Below are positions 41,300 through 49,760 of a stretch of 64,000 bases of DNA, piece after piece. How positions within the stretch are numbered: the stretch's first letter is position 1; each line of letters begins with the position of its first letter. This stretch comes from CAWACP01 sp963832965 (GTDB lineage: Bacteria; Acidobacteriota; Terriglobia; Bryobacterales; Bryobacteraceae). Made by a program: the position numbers and the translations under genes. Under the pieces are notes generated by a model, which saw nothing but the letters and a program-made list of their open reading frames with translations, was not told where the DNA came from and ran no database searches. The stretch is taken from NCBI GenBank assembly GCA_963832965.1, contig CAWHVW010000003.1, positions 62,001 through 126,000 of the forward strand, given 5' to 3'.

Positions 41300-41840
41300 G
41301 GCAGGAAAAGTCCTGGACCCTAGAAGCGCGCTGTAAGTGCTTGCAAAGTCGATGGGGAGTTGTTGCGAGAGTGTGGTTAGTACCAGCAGTGCCAGGGGGA
41401 CTGGCTCATGGAAAGAATAAGGGAACGCCCCAGGAGGAATTCAATAGCGGAAGCGGTGTCAGGAGGTCTGCCTACCTGACGCAACATGAGCGATGGACCA
41501 ATCACACTCCACGATCCCCGAAAGGGGGGATAGCCGCGCGCCGGCTCGCGGCTTGTGGGCAATGTGGCGGGATACACCGTACTGAGGGCAACTGTCCTCC
41601 TCCGTATCAAGAACAGTTGCCCGTCCGGGCCGGACCAAACGGTCCGGCCAACCAGGGCGCGGAGCTTTCGAAACGGCTGGTTAGCCGGTCTCCGCTGCTT
41701 CTCCTCCGAATCTCAATCCTGCTCGGTTCACGCATTCGTATAGTGCATGCCGGGGACCAAACCACAGTTCGCTGTAAACACTAGGCAAACCTTTCGTCGC
41801 GGAGTACTACCGCTCTGAGCGTCTATCTTTTCGGATAGAG
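41300..41840. ncRNA. Candidate structured RNA: hairpin-rich non-coding region
   Basis: The 659-base gap 41239-41897 holds no credible gene. Perfect local stems, with loop sizes in bases: 41302-41306/41311-41315 (loop 4); 41391-41395/41401-41405 (5); 41458-41463/41475-41480 (extends inward by AGG/CCT with one bulged A to a 4-base loop); 41516-41519/41524-41527 (GAAA tetraloop); 41532-41538/41547-41553 (8); 41586-41595/41613-41622 (10 bp, loop 17); 41628-41636/41641-41649 (9 bp, loop 4); 41650-41655/41677-41682 (21); 41822-41827/41834-41839 (6). No match to RNase P, tmRNA, SRP RNA or a group II domain V was recognised. Strand unknown; the FHA-GAF activator gene lies just downstream. Confidence 0.4.
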
Positions 41841-41897
41841 GGTCACGTCAAACGGAGTGGAATTCGATATCCTGTTCCTTGTCCGTGGTACCGCAAT

Positions 41898-43724
41898 ATG
41901 AGGGGAACTCTAATCGCCACCGATGGCCCGCTCCGGGGCAACCGCTTCGATATAGGCGAAGTGGAAACGGGCATCGGCCGAATCTCGATGAACCAGATCG
42001 CCATTCCCAACCTGTCGGTCTCGCGCCGTCATTGCCTGATCGAACGGCACGGCGAGCGGTTTCAGATTCGCGATCTGGAAAGCCATAACGGCACCTTCGT
42101 CAACGGGCAGCCAGTGAAGATTCAGTACCTGCGGGACGGCGACCGCATCGCCGTGGGCGAATGCACCTTCCTGTTCCAGGCAAGCCGATTCGATTTGCCC
42201 GCGCCGGAGGGCACCACCTCGCAACGGGGCGAGGCGCTGACCGTTTTTGCGCCGAATGCTCCGCTGGCCCGCGAAGCGTCCGCGCTGCTACGCGTGAGTG
42301 AAGTGGCGCGGCTGACCCAGGCCTTGTACCTGGCGCGCGAGGACCAGGGGCGAATCTCCGCGGAGGGGGCGCTCTTCCATTCCCTGTTTGAGCTGATTCC
42401 GGCCGAACGGGGAGCACTGCTGCTCAGCCAGGAGGATGGGGATCTGGCGATGCTGGGTGAGTGCGACGGCGGCGCGGAAGCGGCGGCTCCGCCGGGAATC
42501 GATTCGGAGATCCGGGCGCGGATCCTCAGCGCGCGCGAGATTGTCACGGGCAGCGATGACGCCGGCGCCTGGCTGGCCGCCCCGCTGTTCTCCGGGGAGA
42601 CGTCCCTGGGGCTGATCTGGTTGTGCGGCAGCAACGCGCGCCGGTTCCTGGACAGCGACTTTCACATGATCCGGGCGGCGGCCGGCATCATGGCTCTGGC
42701 GATTGAGAACGCGCGCCGGGTGGAGTCCCTGCAGAATGAGAACCGGCGCCTGCGGTCGGAAGTGAACCCGGAACACAGCATGGTGGGCGAAGGTCCGCAG
42801 ATGCAGAAAGTGTTCCGGTTCATCAGCAAGGTGGCTTCGGGCAATTCCACGGTTCTGATTCGGGGGGAAAGCGGCACGGGGAAAGAACTGGTGGCGCGCG
42901 CCATTCACCGCAACAGTTCCCGCGCGGAGGGCCCGTTCCAGGCCATTAATTGCGCCGCGCTCACCGAATCGCTGTTGGAGAGCGAACTGTTCGGCTACGA
43001 GAAGGGCGCGTTCACAGGCGCGGCCACGCAGCGCAAGGGCAGGATGGAAGCGGCCGACGGCGGCACGCTCTTCCTTGACGAAATTGGCGAACTGGCGCCC
43101 GCATTGCAGGCCAAGCTGCTGCGCGTCCTGCAAGAGCACGAGTTTGAGCGCGTGGGCGGGACGAAGCCCATCCGGGTGGACATTCGACTGCTGGCGGCTA
43201 CCAATCGCGACCTCGAGACGGCCATCAAGGAAGGCTCTTTTCGCCGCGACCTGTACTACCGGCTCAACGTGGTCTCAGTGGAACTGCCGGCCCTGCGCGA
43301 GAGGCGCGACGACATTCTGCTGCTGGCGACGTGGTTCGCGGAGAAGTACAGCCGCGCAGCCAGCCGGCGCCTGAACGGCATTTCGAAAGAAGCCCGCGCC
43401 TGCCTGCTGAATTATTCGTGGCCGGGCAACGTTCGCGAGTTGGAGAATGCGATGGAGCGGGCGGTGGTGCTGGGCTCGTCGGACGTGATCACGCCCGACG
43501 ATTTGCCGGAGGCGGTGCTGGAAGGTGGCGAATCCGGCGAGGCGCAGGGCGCCTATCACGCGACGATCAAACAGACGAAGAAACGGCTGATTCAGGACGC
43601 GCTCGACAAAGCCGGGGGTAATTTCACCGAGGCCGCCCGGCTGCTGGGCGTGCACCCAAATTATCTGCACCGGATGGTAACGAATCTGCAGATGCGGCGT
43701 GGCCGGGAGGAGAAACATTCTTAG
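41898..43724 (+). CDS. FHA-GAF-sigma54-interacting transcriptional regulator
   Basis: A 608-residue protein. The N-terminal FHA domain (about 1-95) has IGRISMNQIAIPNLSVSRRH and SHNGTFVNGQ, which bind phosphothreonine. A GAF domain follows (about 135-275). The AAA+ domain has GESGTGKE (323-330), GAFTGA (370-375) for sigma54 contact, TLFLDEIGELA (Walker B) and the R-finger region FRRDLYYRLNV. A Fis-type helix-turn-helix ends the chain (about 570-600, GGNFTEAARLLGVHPNYLHR). It activates sigma54 promoters, probably in response to Ser/Thr kinase phosphorylation; several such kinases are in this window. Confidence 0.93.
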   Translation: MRGTLIATDGPLRGNRFDIGEVETGIGRISMNQIAIPNLSVSRRHCLIERHGERFQIRDLESHNGTFVNGQPVKIQYLRDGDRIAVGECTFLFQASRFDLPAPEGTTSQRGEALTVFAPNAPLAREASALLRVSEVARLTQALYLAREDQGRISAEGALFHSLFELIPAERGALLLSQEDGDLAMLGECDGGAEAAAPPGIDSEIRARILSAREIVTGSDDAGAWLAAPLFSGETSLGLIWLCGSNARRFLDSDFHMIRAAAGIMALAIENARRVESLQNENRRLRSEVNPEHSMVGEGPQMQKVFRFISKVASGNSTVLIRGESGTGKELVARAIHRNSSRAEGPFQAINCAALTESLLESELFGYEKGAFTGAATQRKGRMEAADGGTLFLDEIGELAPALQAKLLRVLQEHEFERVGGTKPIRVDIRLLAATNRDLETAIKEGSFRRDLYYRLNVVSVELPALRERRDDILLLATWFAEKYSRAASRRLNGISKEARACLLNYSWPGNVRELENAMERAVVLGSSDVITPDDLPEAVLEGGESGEAQGAYHATIKQTKKRLIQDALDKAGGNFTEAARLLGVHPNYLHRMVTNLQMRRGREEKHS

Positions 43725-43752
43725 CCGCCGATGAACGCGGATGAACGCCGCC
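43721..43752 (+). repeat. Interspersed repeat R3, copy 1
   Basis: TTAGCCGCCGATGAACGCGG followed by ATGAACGCCGCC. The TAG supplies the stop codon of the sigma54 activator. Related copies are at 51988-52012, 52057-52080 and 57200-57222. Confidence 0.7.
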
Positions 43753-43758
43753 AGGAAA

Positions 43759-44142
43759 CTAATGCTTCGGAACCTGCCTGGTAATTTGCATGCGGTGTTC
43801 CCTGCCGTCGCTGTCGAGGACAAACATCTTCTGGCCAACTACGGCGAATTTCACGGGGCCGCCGGGTTTCAGATTCGCCGGCTTCCGCCACTCCCAAGAC
43901 AGCCCCTCGCGAACGAACCAGGCGCTGGTGGCGCCTTCGAGGAGGTATGACTGGTAGACCTTCTTCAGCGGAACGTCCGCCTTGCCGCCGTACGGCGCGT
44001 CGTTGGTGGAAGCGGTGAAGTATGGAGAATGTTGAGGGTCGAGGACCGTACCAGTCTGCCAGTCGCGAGTCTTCCCGCCGAACGGGTGCGCGGACAGTGA
44101 AAAGGCGAGGGAAACGAGGACGAGGATGCGTATGGCGCTCAC
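43759..44142 (-). CDS. Small exported protein of unknown function
   Basis: A 127-residue protein from GTG 44142 with a signal peptide (MSAIRILVLVSLAFSLSAHP). The mature domain has a beta-sheet pattern: WQTGTVLDPQHSPYF, SYLLEGATSAWFVREGLSWE and VKFAVVGQKMFVLDSDGREHR. It resembles small periplasmic DUF proteins common in Acidobacteria, but no family is named with confidence. A TAGAAT ends 7 bases before the start codon. Divergent from the ROK kinase gene. Confidence 0.7.
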   Translation of the reverse strand: MSAIRILVLVSLAFSLSAHPFGGKTRDWQTGTVLDPQHSPYFTASTNDAPYGGKADVPLKKVYQSYLLEGATSAWFVREGLSWEWRKPANLKPGGPVKFAVVGQKMFVLDSDGREHRMQITRQVPKH

Positions 44143-44149
44143 AAACTCA

Positions 44150-44155
44150 ATTCTA
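44150..44155 (-). promoter_or_regulatory. Probable -10 element of the 43759-44142 gene
   Basis: TAGAAT on the minus strand ends 7 bases before the GTG at 44142, consistent with a leaderless message. Confidence 0.4.
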
Positions 44156-44193
44156 GCAACCGCTGCTGTAAACTCTGTGTGAGATCCCGTTCC

Positions 44194-45297
44194 ATGAACA
44201 ATTCCTTCCTTGCCGATCGCCGGATCGTGATGACACTGGACGCCGGCGGCACCAACCTGAAGTTCTCCGCCATACGCGGCGGCGAGTTGTTGGTTGGCCC
44301 GGTCAGCATGCCATCGGAGGCGGACAACCTTGACCGATGTCTCGCGAATATTTTTGGCGGCTTCGAGTCGATAAAGCGGGTTTTGCCGGAGCCTCCGGTG
44401 GCCATCAGCTTCGCTTTTCCGGGACCGGCCGACTATCCGCTGGGCATCATCGGCGATCTGCAGAATATGCCGGGTTTCCGCGGCGGCGTACCGTTGGGCC
44501 CCATGCTGGAAGAGAAGTTCGGGATTCCCGTCTTCATCAACAACGACGGAGATCTGTTTGTTTACGGCGAGGCCATCGCGGGATTCCTGCCGTACGTGAA
44601 TGGGCTGCTCGAAGAGGCGGGCAGTCCGAAGCGTTATCAGAATCTGTTCGGCATCACCATCGGCACCGGGCTTGGCGGCGGGATTGTCCGCAAGGGGGAG
44701 CTATTCGTGGGCGACAACTCGGGCGCGGGCGAGGCGTGGCTGCTCCGGAACAAGCTGGACCCTACGGTTGACGCAGAGGAGGGGGCGTCCATTCGCGCGG
44801 TGCGACGCGTGTACGCACGGCAGACCGGAATCGATTTCGCGGATGCTCCGGAGCCGCGTGTGATTTTCGAGATCGGCATGGGCCACGCGGAAGGAGATCG
44901 CGCGGCAGCGGTGGAGGCATTCCGCCAGCTTGGCGAGGTGGCCGGGGACGCAATGGCCCAGGCGCTGACTCTGGTGGACGGTCTGGCGGTGGTGGGGGGA
45001 GGCATCTCCGGCGCACATCCGCTGTTCCTGGCTGCTTTGGTGCATGCGATGAACGACGTTTTCGAAAACGGCGGCCACCCCCATCCGCGGTTGGGGGTTC
45101 GCGCGTTTAACACAGAAGACCCGGCGCAGCGGGAGGCGTTCCTGCGCGGGGAGGTTCGTGAGATCAAAGTGCCGGGTACGAATCGCACGATCGCCCACGA
45201 CCCTCTGCCGCGCACAGCGGTGGGAATTTCACGGCTGGGCACGAGTGAGGCGGTGGCGGTTGGGGCTTGCGCTTTCGCGCTGAGCAAACTGGGGTAG
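44194..45297 (+). CDS. ROK family sugar kinase
   Basis: A 367-residue protein. ATP-binding phosphate loop VMTLDAGGTNLKFSAI, then SFAFPGPADYPLGIIGDLQN, FINNDGDLFVYGEA with the catalytic Asp, ITIGTGLGGGIV, and VVGGGISGAHPLFL for adenosine binding. The CxCGxxGCxE zinc motif of many ROK members is absent, so it is a divergent branch. ATG 44194 is favoured over GTG 44179. It lies near GH38, a sugar porter and GH92, so it may phosphorylate a released hexose such as mannose or glucose. The substrate is inferred from position only. Confidence 0.85.
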   Translation: MNNSFLADRRIVMTLDAGGTNLKFSAIRGGELLVGPVSMPSEADNLDRCLANIFGGFESIKRVLPEPPVAISFAFPGPADYPLGIIGDLQNMPGFRGGVPLGPMLEEKFGIPVFINNDGDLFVYGEAIAGFLPYVNGLLEEAGSPKRYQNLFGITIGTGLGGGIVRKGELFVGDNSGAGEAWLLRNKLDPTVDAEEGASIRAVRRVYARQTGIDFADAPEPRVIFEIGMGHAEGDRAAAVEAFRQLGEVAGDAMAQALTLVDGLAVVGGGISGAHPLFLAALVHAMNDVFENGGHPHPRLGVRAFNTEDPAQREAFLRGEVREIKVPGTNRTIAHDPLPRTAVGISRLGTSEAVAVGACAFALSKLG

Positions 45298-45315
45298 CGG
45301 GGGCTGGGAGCCCCG

Positions 45316-45338
45316 GGCAGGGCATGGCCCTGCCCCAC
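45316..45338. repeat. Palindromic interspersed repeat R1
   Basis: GGCAGGGC-ATG-GCCCTGCC with tail CCAC in the 50-base convergent gap between the ROK kinase and Ser/Thr kinase genes. Placement fits a transcript-end hairpin. Confidence 0.8.
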
Positions 45339-45347
45339 GTCGAGAGA

Positions 45348-46340
45348 CTATGCGTGGCGCGCCACGTATACAAGCAGGGTAAATATGGCCAACGGGATGA
45401 GGGCGAGAACCGAGTAAGACAGGATGCGCCTGGCCATGGACGGACGCCGCCAGCTCCAATCGCGCAGCTCCGGACGCTCCGACGCCTCCACGCGATCCGG
45501 GTTCCGCAGATCGGCGGCGAACTCGCGGGCGCTGGCATACCGGTTGCGCGGGTCGCGCTCCATGGCGCGGTAGACGATCTCCTGTAATTGCGGCGTCACG
45601 GAGGGCTCGATCTCGCGCGGGGGAACGGGATTGTGCTGCAGCCGGTCGTTCATGATGGCGAAGGCGTTTGGGCCGAAGAAGGGTGTTTGCCGCGTCAGCA
45701 TCTCATAAAGGATCACGCCCAGGGCGTACAGGTCGCTGCGCGCATCGCCGCGGCCGCCCTCCACCTGCTCGGGTGAAATGTAATCCGGCGTGCCCATGAT
45801 GTCGGACAGCCTGCGGAAGGTCAGGCGGCTGGCCCCGGCCTTGTTGGCGATGCCGAAATCGATGAGCTTGACGCGATCCTGCGCGTCGATCATGATGTTT
45901 TCGGGCTTCAGATCGCGATGCACCACACCGCGGCTGTGAATGTACTCAAGCGCGCCGCAGATGCCCAGGGCGATGCGAACGGCGCGTGCCATCGGCATCC
46001 TCTGCTGCGCGCGGATCATGTCCCGCAGGAGCCGCCCTTCCACCCATTCCATGACGATGTACGGACGGCTGCGATGGTCGTCCGTAAACACCTTCATCAC
46101 GGCGGGGTGGTCGAGGTCCTTGCCGATTTCTTCCTCTCTCTGGAAGCGGTGGAACAAGAGCGGGTCGTCTTCCATTTCCGGGTGGGGAACCTTGATGGCC
46201 ACCGCGGCACCGGTGCGCGTGTCCGTGCCGCGGAAGATGGAGGCCATGCCGCTGCGGGCGGCGACGCTGTCAATTCGATAGTGATCGAGTTGAGCGCCGC
46301 AGCGCAGGTGAATGACCGGCTCCTCCTGAGTCGTTGCCAC
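45348..46340 (-). CDS. Membrane-anchored Ser/Thr protein kinase
   Basis: A 330-residue protein from GTG 46340. The kinase domain (about 20-285) has Lys50 in VAIKVPHPE, HRDLKPENIM with Asp143, DFG at 161-163 and SPEQVEGG. The glycine loop is atypical (AARSGMASIF instead of GxGxxG). A single membrane helix (about 306-326) ends the chain with only a few residues outside, so no sensor domain is present. It probably phosphorylates cytosolic targets; FHA proteins such as the 41898 regulator are natural readers. Confidence 0.9.
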   Translation of the reverse strand: MATTQEEPVIHLRCGAQLDHYRIDSVAARSGMASIFRGTDTRTGAAVAIKVPHPEMEDDPLLFHRFQREEEIGKDLDHPAVMKVFTDDHRSRPYIVMEWVEGRLLRDMIRAQQRMPMARAVRIALGICGALEYIHSRGVVHRDLKPENIMIDAQDRVKLIDFGIANKAGASRLTFRRLSDIMGTPDYISPEQVEGGRGDARSDLYALGVILYEMLTRQTPFFGPNAFAIMNDRLQHNPVPPREIEPSVTPQLQEIVYRAMERDPRNRYASAREFAADLRNPDRVEASERPELRDWSWRRPSMARRILSYSVLALIPLAIFTLLVYVARHA

Positions 46341-46417
46341 TGTTTACGAAGTTACGGTATTGCTCATAAAGAAGGCATAAAGAGAGCATCAAAAGCGCAT
46401 TAAGAGGCGGCGGGAGT

Positions 46418-49400
46418 ATGCTGGATGACGCGCATCCCATGAGACGAATTCTGCCGGTAATGCCGCTGTTCGCCGCGGCGTGGGCTTTGCACGCGCAGAC
46501 CGGGGCGCCTCCCGCAGCGTGGAAGCCGGTTCTGGACCGGCTTGAGGCGACCGGTGTTATCACCCTGCGCGATTGGCGGTTCCACGCCGATGTGCCCCAC
46601 CCCGAAGACACGTCGCTCAACGATTCGGGCTGGCCGGTGGTGAAGGTGGGCGGCCACTGGAAGGGCGCGGGTGTTCTGCGCTGCATGGCGGAAATACCCG
46701 CAGCCGTCGCCGGATATGACGTGCGGGGTGGGCGCGTGAAGCTCGATTTGGATATGGATAGCTGGAGCCAGGTGGTGCTGACGGTTTTTTCGAATGCGTC
46801 CATTGTGGCGCGGGTGGATACGGACATGCTGCAACCGATTCCGATCACCGAGTCGGCGCAGCCGGGACAGAAGTTCCTGATGGCGATTCGCGTGGACGTG
46901 GGCGACGCCGACGTGACTCTGAAACGAGCGCGGCTGTTGCTGGAACCGCCACCCTCCCGACCCGACCCCGGTTTGCTGCGCATGGAGATTCTGTCGGCGT
47001 ACCCGGTGGTTCATGCCTACGAAGAGGGCCGCGCCGACCGCGAGCAAACGCTAAATGCCGCGGTGCAAGCCGTGGATGTACCCGCGCTGGACGGGGGAAA
47101 CCAGGCGGCGTTCGACGATTCCCTGCGCGCCGCGCAATTGAAGCTGGAAGCGCTGCGGCCATGGCTCCAGCAGTTCACCATTCGCGCCACCGGCAATTCG
47201 CATATCGACATGGCGTGGCTGTGGCCATGGACGGAGACGGTGGAAGTGGTGCGCAGCACCTTTCGCAGCGCGCTCGATTTGATCCGCGAGTACCCGGATT
47301 TCACCTTCTCGATGGGATCGGCGCAGACGTTTTATTGGATGGAGGAGAAGTACCCCGACCTGTTCCGCGAGATCCAGCAGCGGGTGAAGGAGGGCCGCTG
47401 GGAGATTGTCGGCGGGATGTGGGTGGAACCGGATCTGAATATGCCCGCGGGCGAATCCCTGGTGCGGCAGTTGCTCGTTGGCAAGCGGTATTTCCAGCAG
47501 AAGTTCGGCGTGGATGTGAAGATCGGGTGGAATCCGGATTCGTTTGGGTATAGCTGGCAGCTACCGCAGATCTACAAACGGTCCGGCATCGACTATTTCG
47601 TGACGCAGAAACTGCTGTGGGCTTCGGACACGACTACGTTTCCGTACAAGCTGTTCTGGTGGGAATCGCCCGACGGCAGCCGCGTGCTGACTTATTTCCC
47701 GCAGGATTACGCCGGCGGCCTCGAGGCGGAGCATATGGCGACGAATCTTTCGGTTTGGGCGCCGGCCCTTTACGGCGCGTCCACCGCCGGCCAGCCGGAG
47801 ATGATGCACTTGTTCGGCGTGGGCGACCATGGCGGCGGGCCCACCCGCGAAATGCTGGACGCCGGATTGCGCCAGCAGGCCAACGGCGTGGTGTATCCGA
47901 AGCTGGAGTTCGGCACGGCCGCGGGTTTCTTCGCAGATCTGGAGAAGAAGCTGCCGCAGATGAACGTGCCGGTGTGGAAGGACGAACTCTATTTCGAATA
48001 CCATCGCGGCGTTCTCACCACGCAAGCGGATACCAAGCAGCGGATACGTCATGCGGAAGAATTGCTTCTGAATGCCGAGAAATTCTCGGCGTTCGCGATG
48101 CCGTACGGGTACCAGTATCCGCAGGAGAAGCTGGAGGATGCGTGGCGGCGTTTGTTGTTCGACCATTTCCACGACGTGATGCCCGGTTCCGGGATTGCGG
48201 TGAATTATGTGGACGCGAAGCGCAACCTGGAGGAAGTGGGACGGCTGGGCGGCGAGGTGATGGACGGGGGGCTTCGGCACATCGCGGCCCACATCGGCAC
48301 AAACGCACAGCAGGGCGTTCCGGTGGTGGTGTTCAACTCGCTTTCATGGCCTCGGAAGGAAGTTGTGGAAGTGGAGGCGCAGTTGCCCAGCGCGGCCGAA
48401 GATGTCGAGGTGGTGGATTCGGCCGGCGCGCAGGTTCCCAGGGAGATGATCGTCAATGACCCGGGGACCAACACCGTTCGGGTGTTGATCACGGCCAGCG
48501 TGCCGGCTCTCGGATATCAGACGTATTACGTACGGGCGGCCCGGCAACTGTCTCCGCCCAGCGGCGTGAGAGCCTCCGTAAATTCGCTGGAGAACGAATT
48601 TGTCCGCGTGAATGTCGATTCACAGACCGGGTGCATCACCAGCCTGTTCGACAAGCGCAGCGGCACCGAAGCGCTGGCGCCGGCCGAGACCGACACCGGC
48701 GGGCCGAAGGACCGTGTCTGCGGCAATCTGCTGCAGGCCTTCGTGGATAAGCCGAAGCAGTGGGACGCCTGGAACATCGACGCCGATTTCGAAAAGCAGC
48801 ACTGGGACATCGATAAGGCCGATGAAGTGAAGCTGGTGGAGAACGGTCCGCTGCGAGCGGTGATTCGGGTGAAGTCGCACTTCCAGAACTCGACGTTTAT
48901 TCAGGACATCACCGTAGACGCGGGCGTGCCGCGCGTGGACGTGAATATGCAGGCCGAATGGCACGAGAAGCACGTCCTGCTGAAGGTGGCTTTCCCGCTC
49001 GCCGCGCATAACGAAAAGGCGACGTTCGAGATACCATTCGGCTCCATTGAACGGCCTACTACTCGCAACACGCCGGCGGAGCGCGCGAAATTCGAGGTGC
49101 CCGCGGAGCGCTGGGCGGACCTCTCCGACGCACGCCACGGTTTCAGCCTGCTGAATGATTGCAAGTACGGGTATGACGCCAAAGGCAACGTGCTGCGGCT
49201 GTCCCTGCTGCGCTCGCCGGAGTGGCCCGACCCGCACGCCGACGAGGGCCATCACGCGTTCACCTATTCGCTCTACCCTCACGGCGGCGGATGGCGAGAG
49301 GCGCTGACGGTGCGGCGGGGGTATGAATTGAACTACCCGCTGATCCCGATGGTGGTGGCCAATCACACCGGCAGCCTGCCGGACGCGCATTCGTTCCTCG

Positions 49401-49651
49401 AAGTGCGCGAGGACAACGTGGTGGTTACTGCGGTGAAGAAGAGCGAGGACGACGACGCGCTGGTGATCCGCTTCTACGAGTGGGCGGGCCGGGGCGGCGA
49501 TATTCACCTGCGTCTGCCGGGGGTGACAACCCTGGCCGAAGCGACCAATTTGATGGAGAAGCACGGCGAGGCTCTCACTCCCTCCGCTGACGAAATATCC
49601 GTTCCGGTAGCGCCGTTCGAGATCAAAACAGTGAAAGTGAGCCTGCACTAG
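46418..49651 (+). CDS. Exported GH38 alpha-mannosidase
   Basis: A 1077-residue enzyme. A leader with ILPVMPLFAAAWALHAQ indicates export; ATG 46439 is an alternative start. The GH38 catalytic barrel has GNSHIDMAWLWPW with zinc ligands His262 and Asp264, WVEPDLNMPAGESLVRQLL, and the nucleophile Asp374 in GWNPDSFGYSWQLPQIY. A three-helix middle domain and a large beta-sandwich C-terminal part follow (EFVRVNVDSQTGCITSLFDK, WHEKHVLLKVAFPL, FTYSLYPHGGGWREA). GH38 enzymes release alpha-mannose with retention. With the sugar porter downstream and GH92 beyond, it points to use of mannose-rich glycans. Confidence 0.93.
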   Translation: MLDDAHPMRRILPVMPLFAAAWALHAQTGAPPAAWKPVLDRLEATGVITLRDWRFHADVPHPEDTSLNDSGWPVVKVGGHWKGAGVLRCMAEIPAAVAGYDVRGGRVKLDLDMDSWSQVVLTVFSNASIVARVDTDMLQPIPITESAQPGQKFLMAIRVDVGDADVTLKRARLLLEPPPSRPDPGLLRMEILSAYPVVHAYEEGRADREQTLNAAVQAVDVPALDGGNQAAFDDSLRAAQLKLEALRPWLQQFTIRATGNSHIDMAWLWPWTETVEVVRSTFRSALDLIREYPDFTFSMGSAQTFYWMEEKYPDLFREIQQRVKEGRWEIVGGMWVEPDLNMPAGESLVRQLLVGKRYFQQKFGVDVKIGWNPDSFGYSWQLPQIYKRSGIDYFVTQKLLWASDTTTFPYKLFWWESPDGSRVLTYFPQDYAGGLEAEHMATNLSVWAPALYGASTAGQPEMMHLFGVGDHGGGPTREMLDAGLRQQANGVVYPKLEFGTAAGFFADLEKKLPQMNVPVWKDELYFEYHRGVLTTQADTKQRIRHAEELLLNAEKFSAFAMPYGYQYPQEKLEDAWRRLLFDHFHDVMPGSGIAVNYVDAKRNLEEVGRLGGEVMDGGLRHIAAHIGTNAQQGVPVVVFNSLSWPRKEVVEVEAQLPSAAEDVEVVDSAGAQVPREMIVNDPGTNTVRVLITASVPALGYQTYYVRAARQLSPPSGVRASVNSLENEFVRVNVDSQTGCITSLFDKRSGTEALAPAETDTGGPKDRVCGNLLQAFVDKPKQWDAWNIDADFEKQHWDIDKADEVKLVENGPLRAVIRVKSHFQNSTFIQDITVDAGVPRVDVNMQAEWHEKHVLLKVAFPLAAHNEKATFEIPFGSIERPTTRNTPAERAKFEVPAERWADLSDARHGFSLLNDCKYGYDAKGNVLRLSLLRSPEWPDPHADEGHHAFTYSLYPHGGGWREALTVRRGYELNYPLIPMVVANHTGSLPDAHSFLEVREDNVVVTAVKKSEDDDALVIRFYEWAGRGGDIHLRLPGVTTLAEATNLMEKHGEALTPSADEISVPVAPFEIKTVKVSLH

Positions 49652-49696
49652 TGTCGATGCCACTTCGGTGGGGCGGACTGGGCCGATTGAAAATCG

Positions 49697-49725
49697 GCCG
49701 CAGGATGACATCCTGCCCCACATCG
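49697..49725. repeat. Palindromic interspersed repeat R1, ATCC-stem variant
   Basis: GCAGGATG-A-CATCCTGC with tail CCCCAC, after the GH38 gene. The stem differs from the other R1 forms but is fully paired, and the tail and position match the family. Confidence 0.65.
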
Positions 49726-49760
49726 AATTGTCGCGGGCTGCGTAAGCTGAACAGGACACA

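Noticed and set aside
40885..41784. 299-codon plus-strand frame across the hairpin-rich gap
   Set aside because: Its first third is antisense to the GT2-methyltransferase gene and the rest has no protein-like features.
41239..41897. RNase P RNA, tmRNA or complete group II intron
   Set aside because: The conserved RNase P core, the tmRNA tag region and a domain V hairpin could not be found on either strand.
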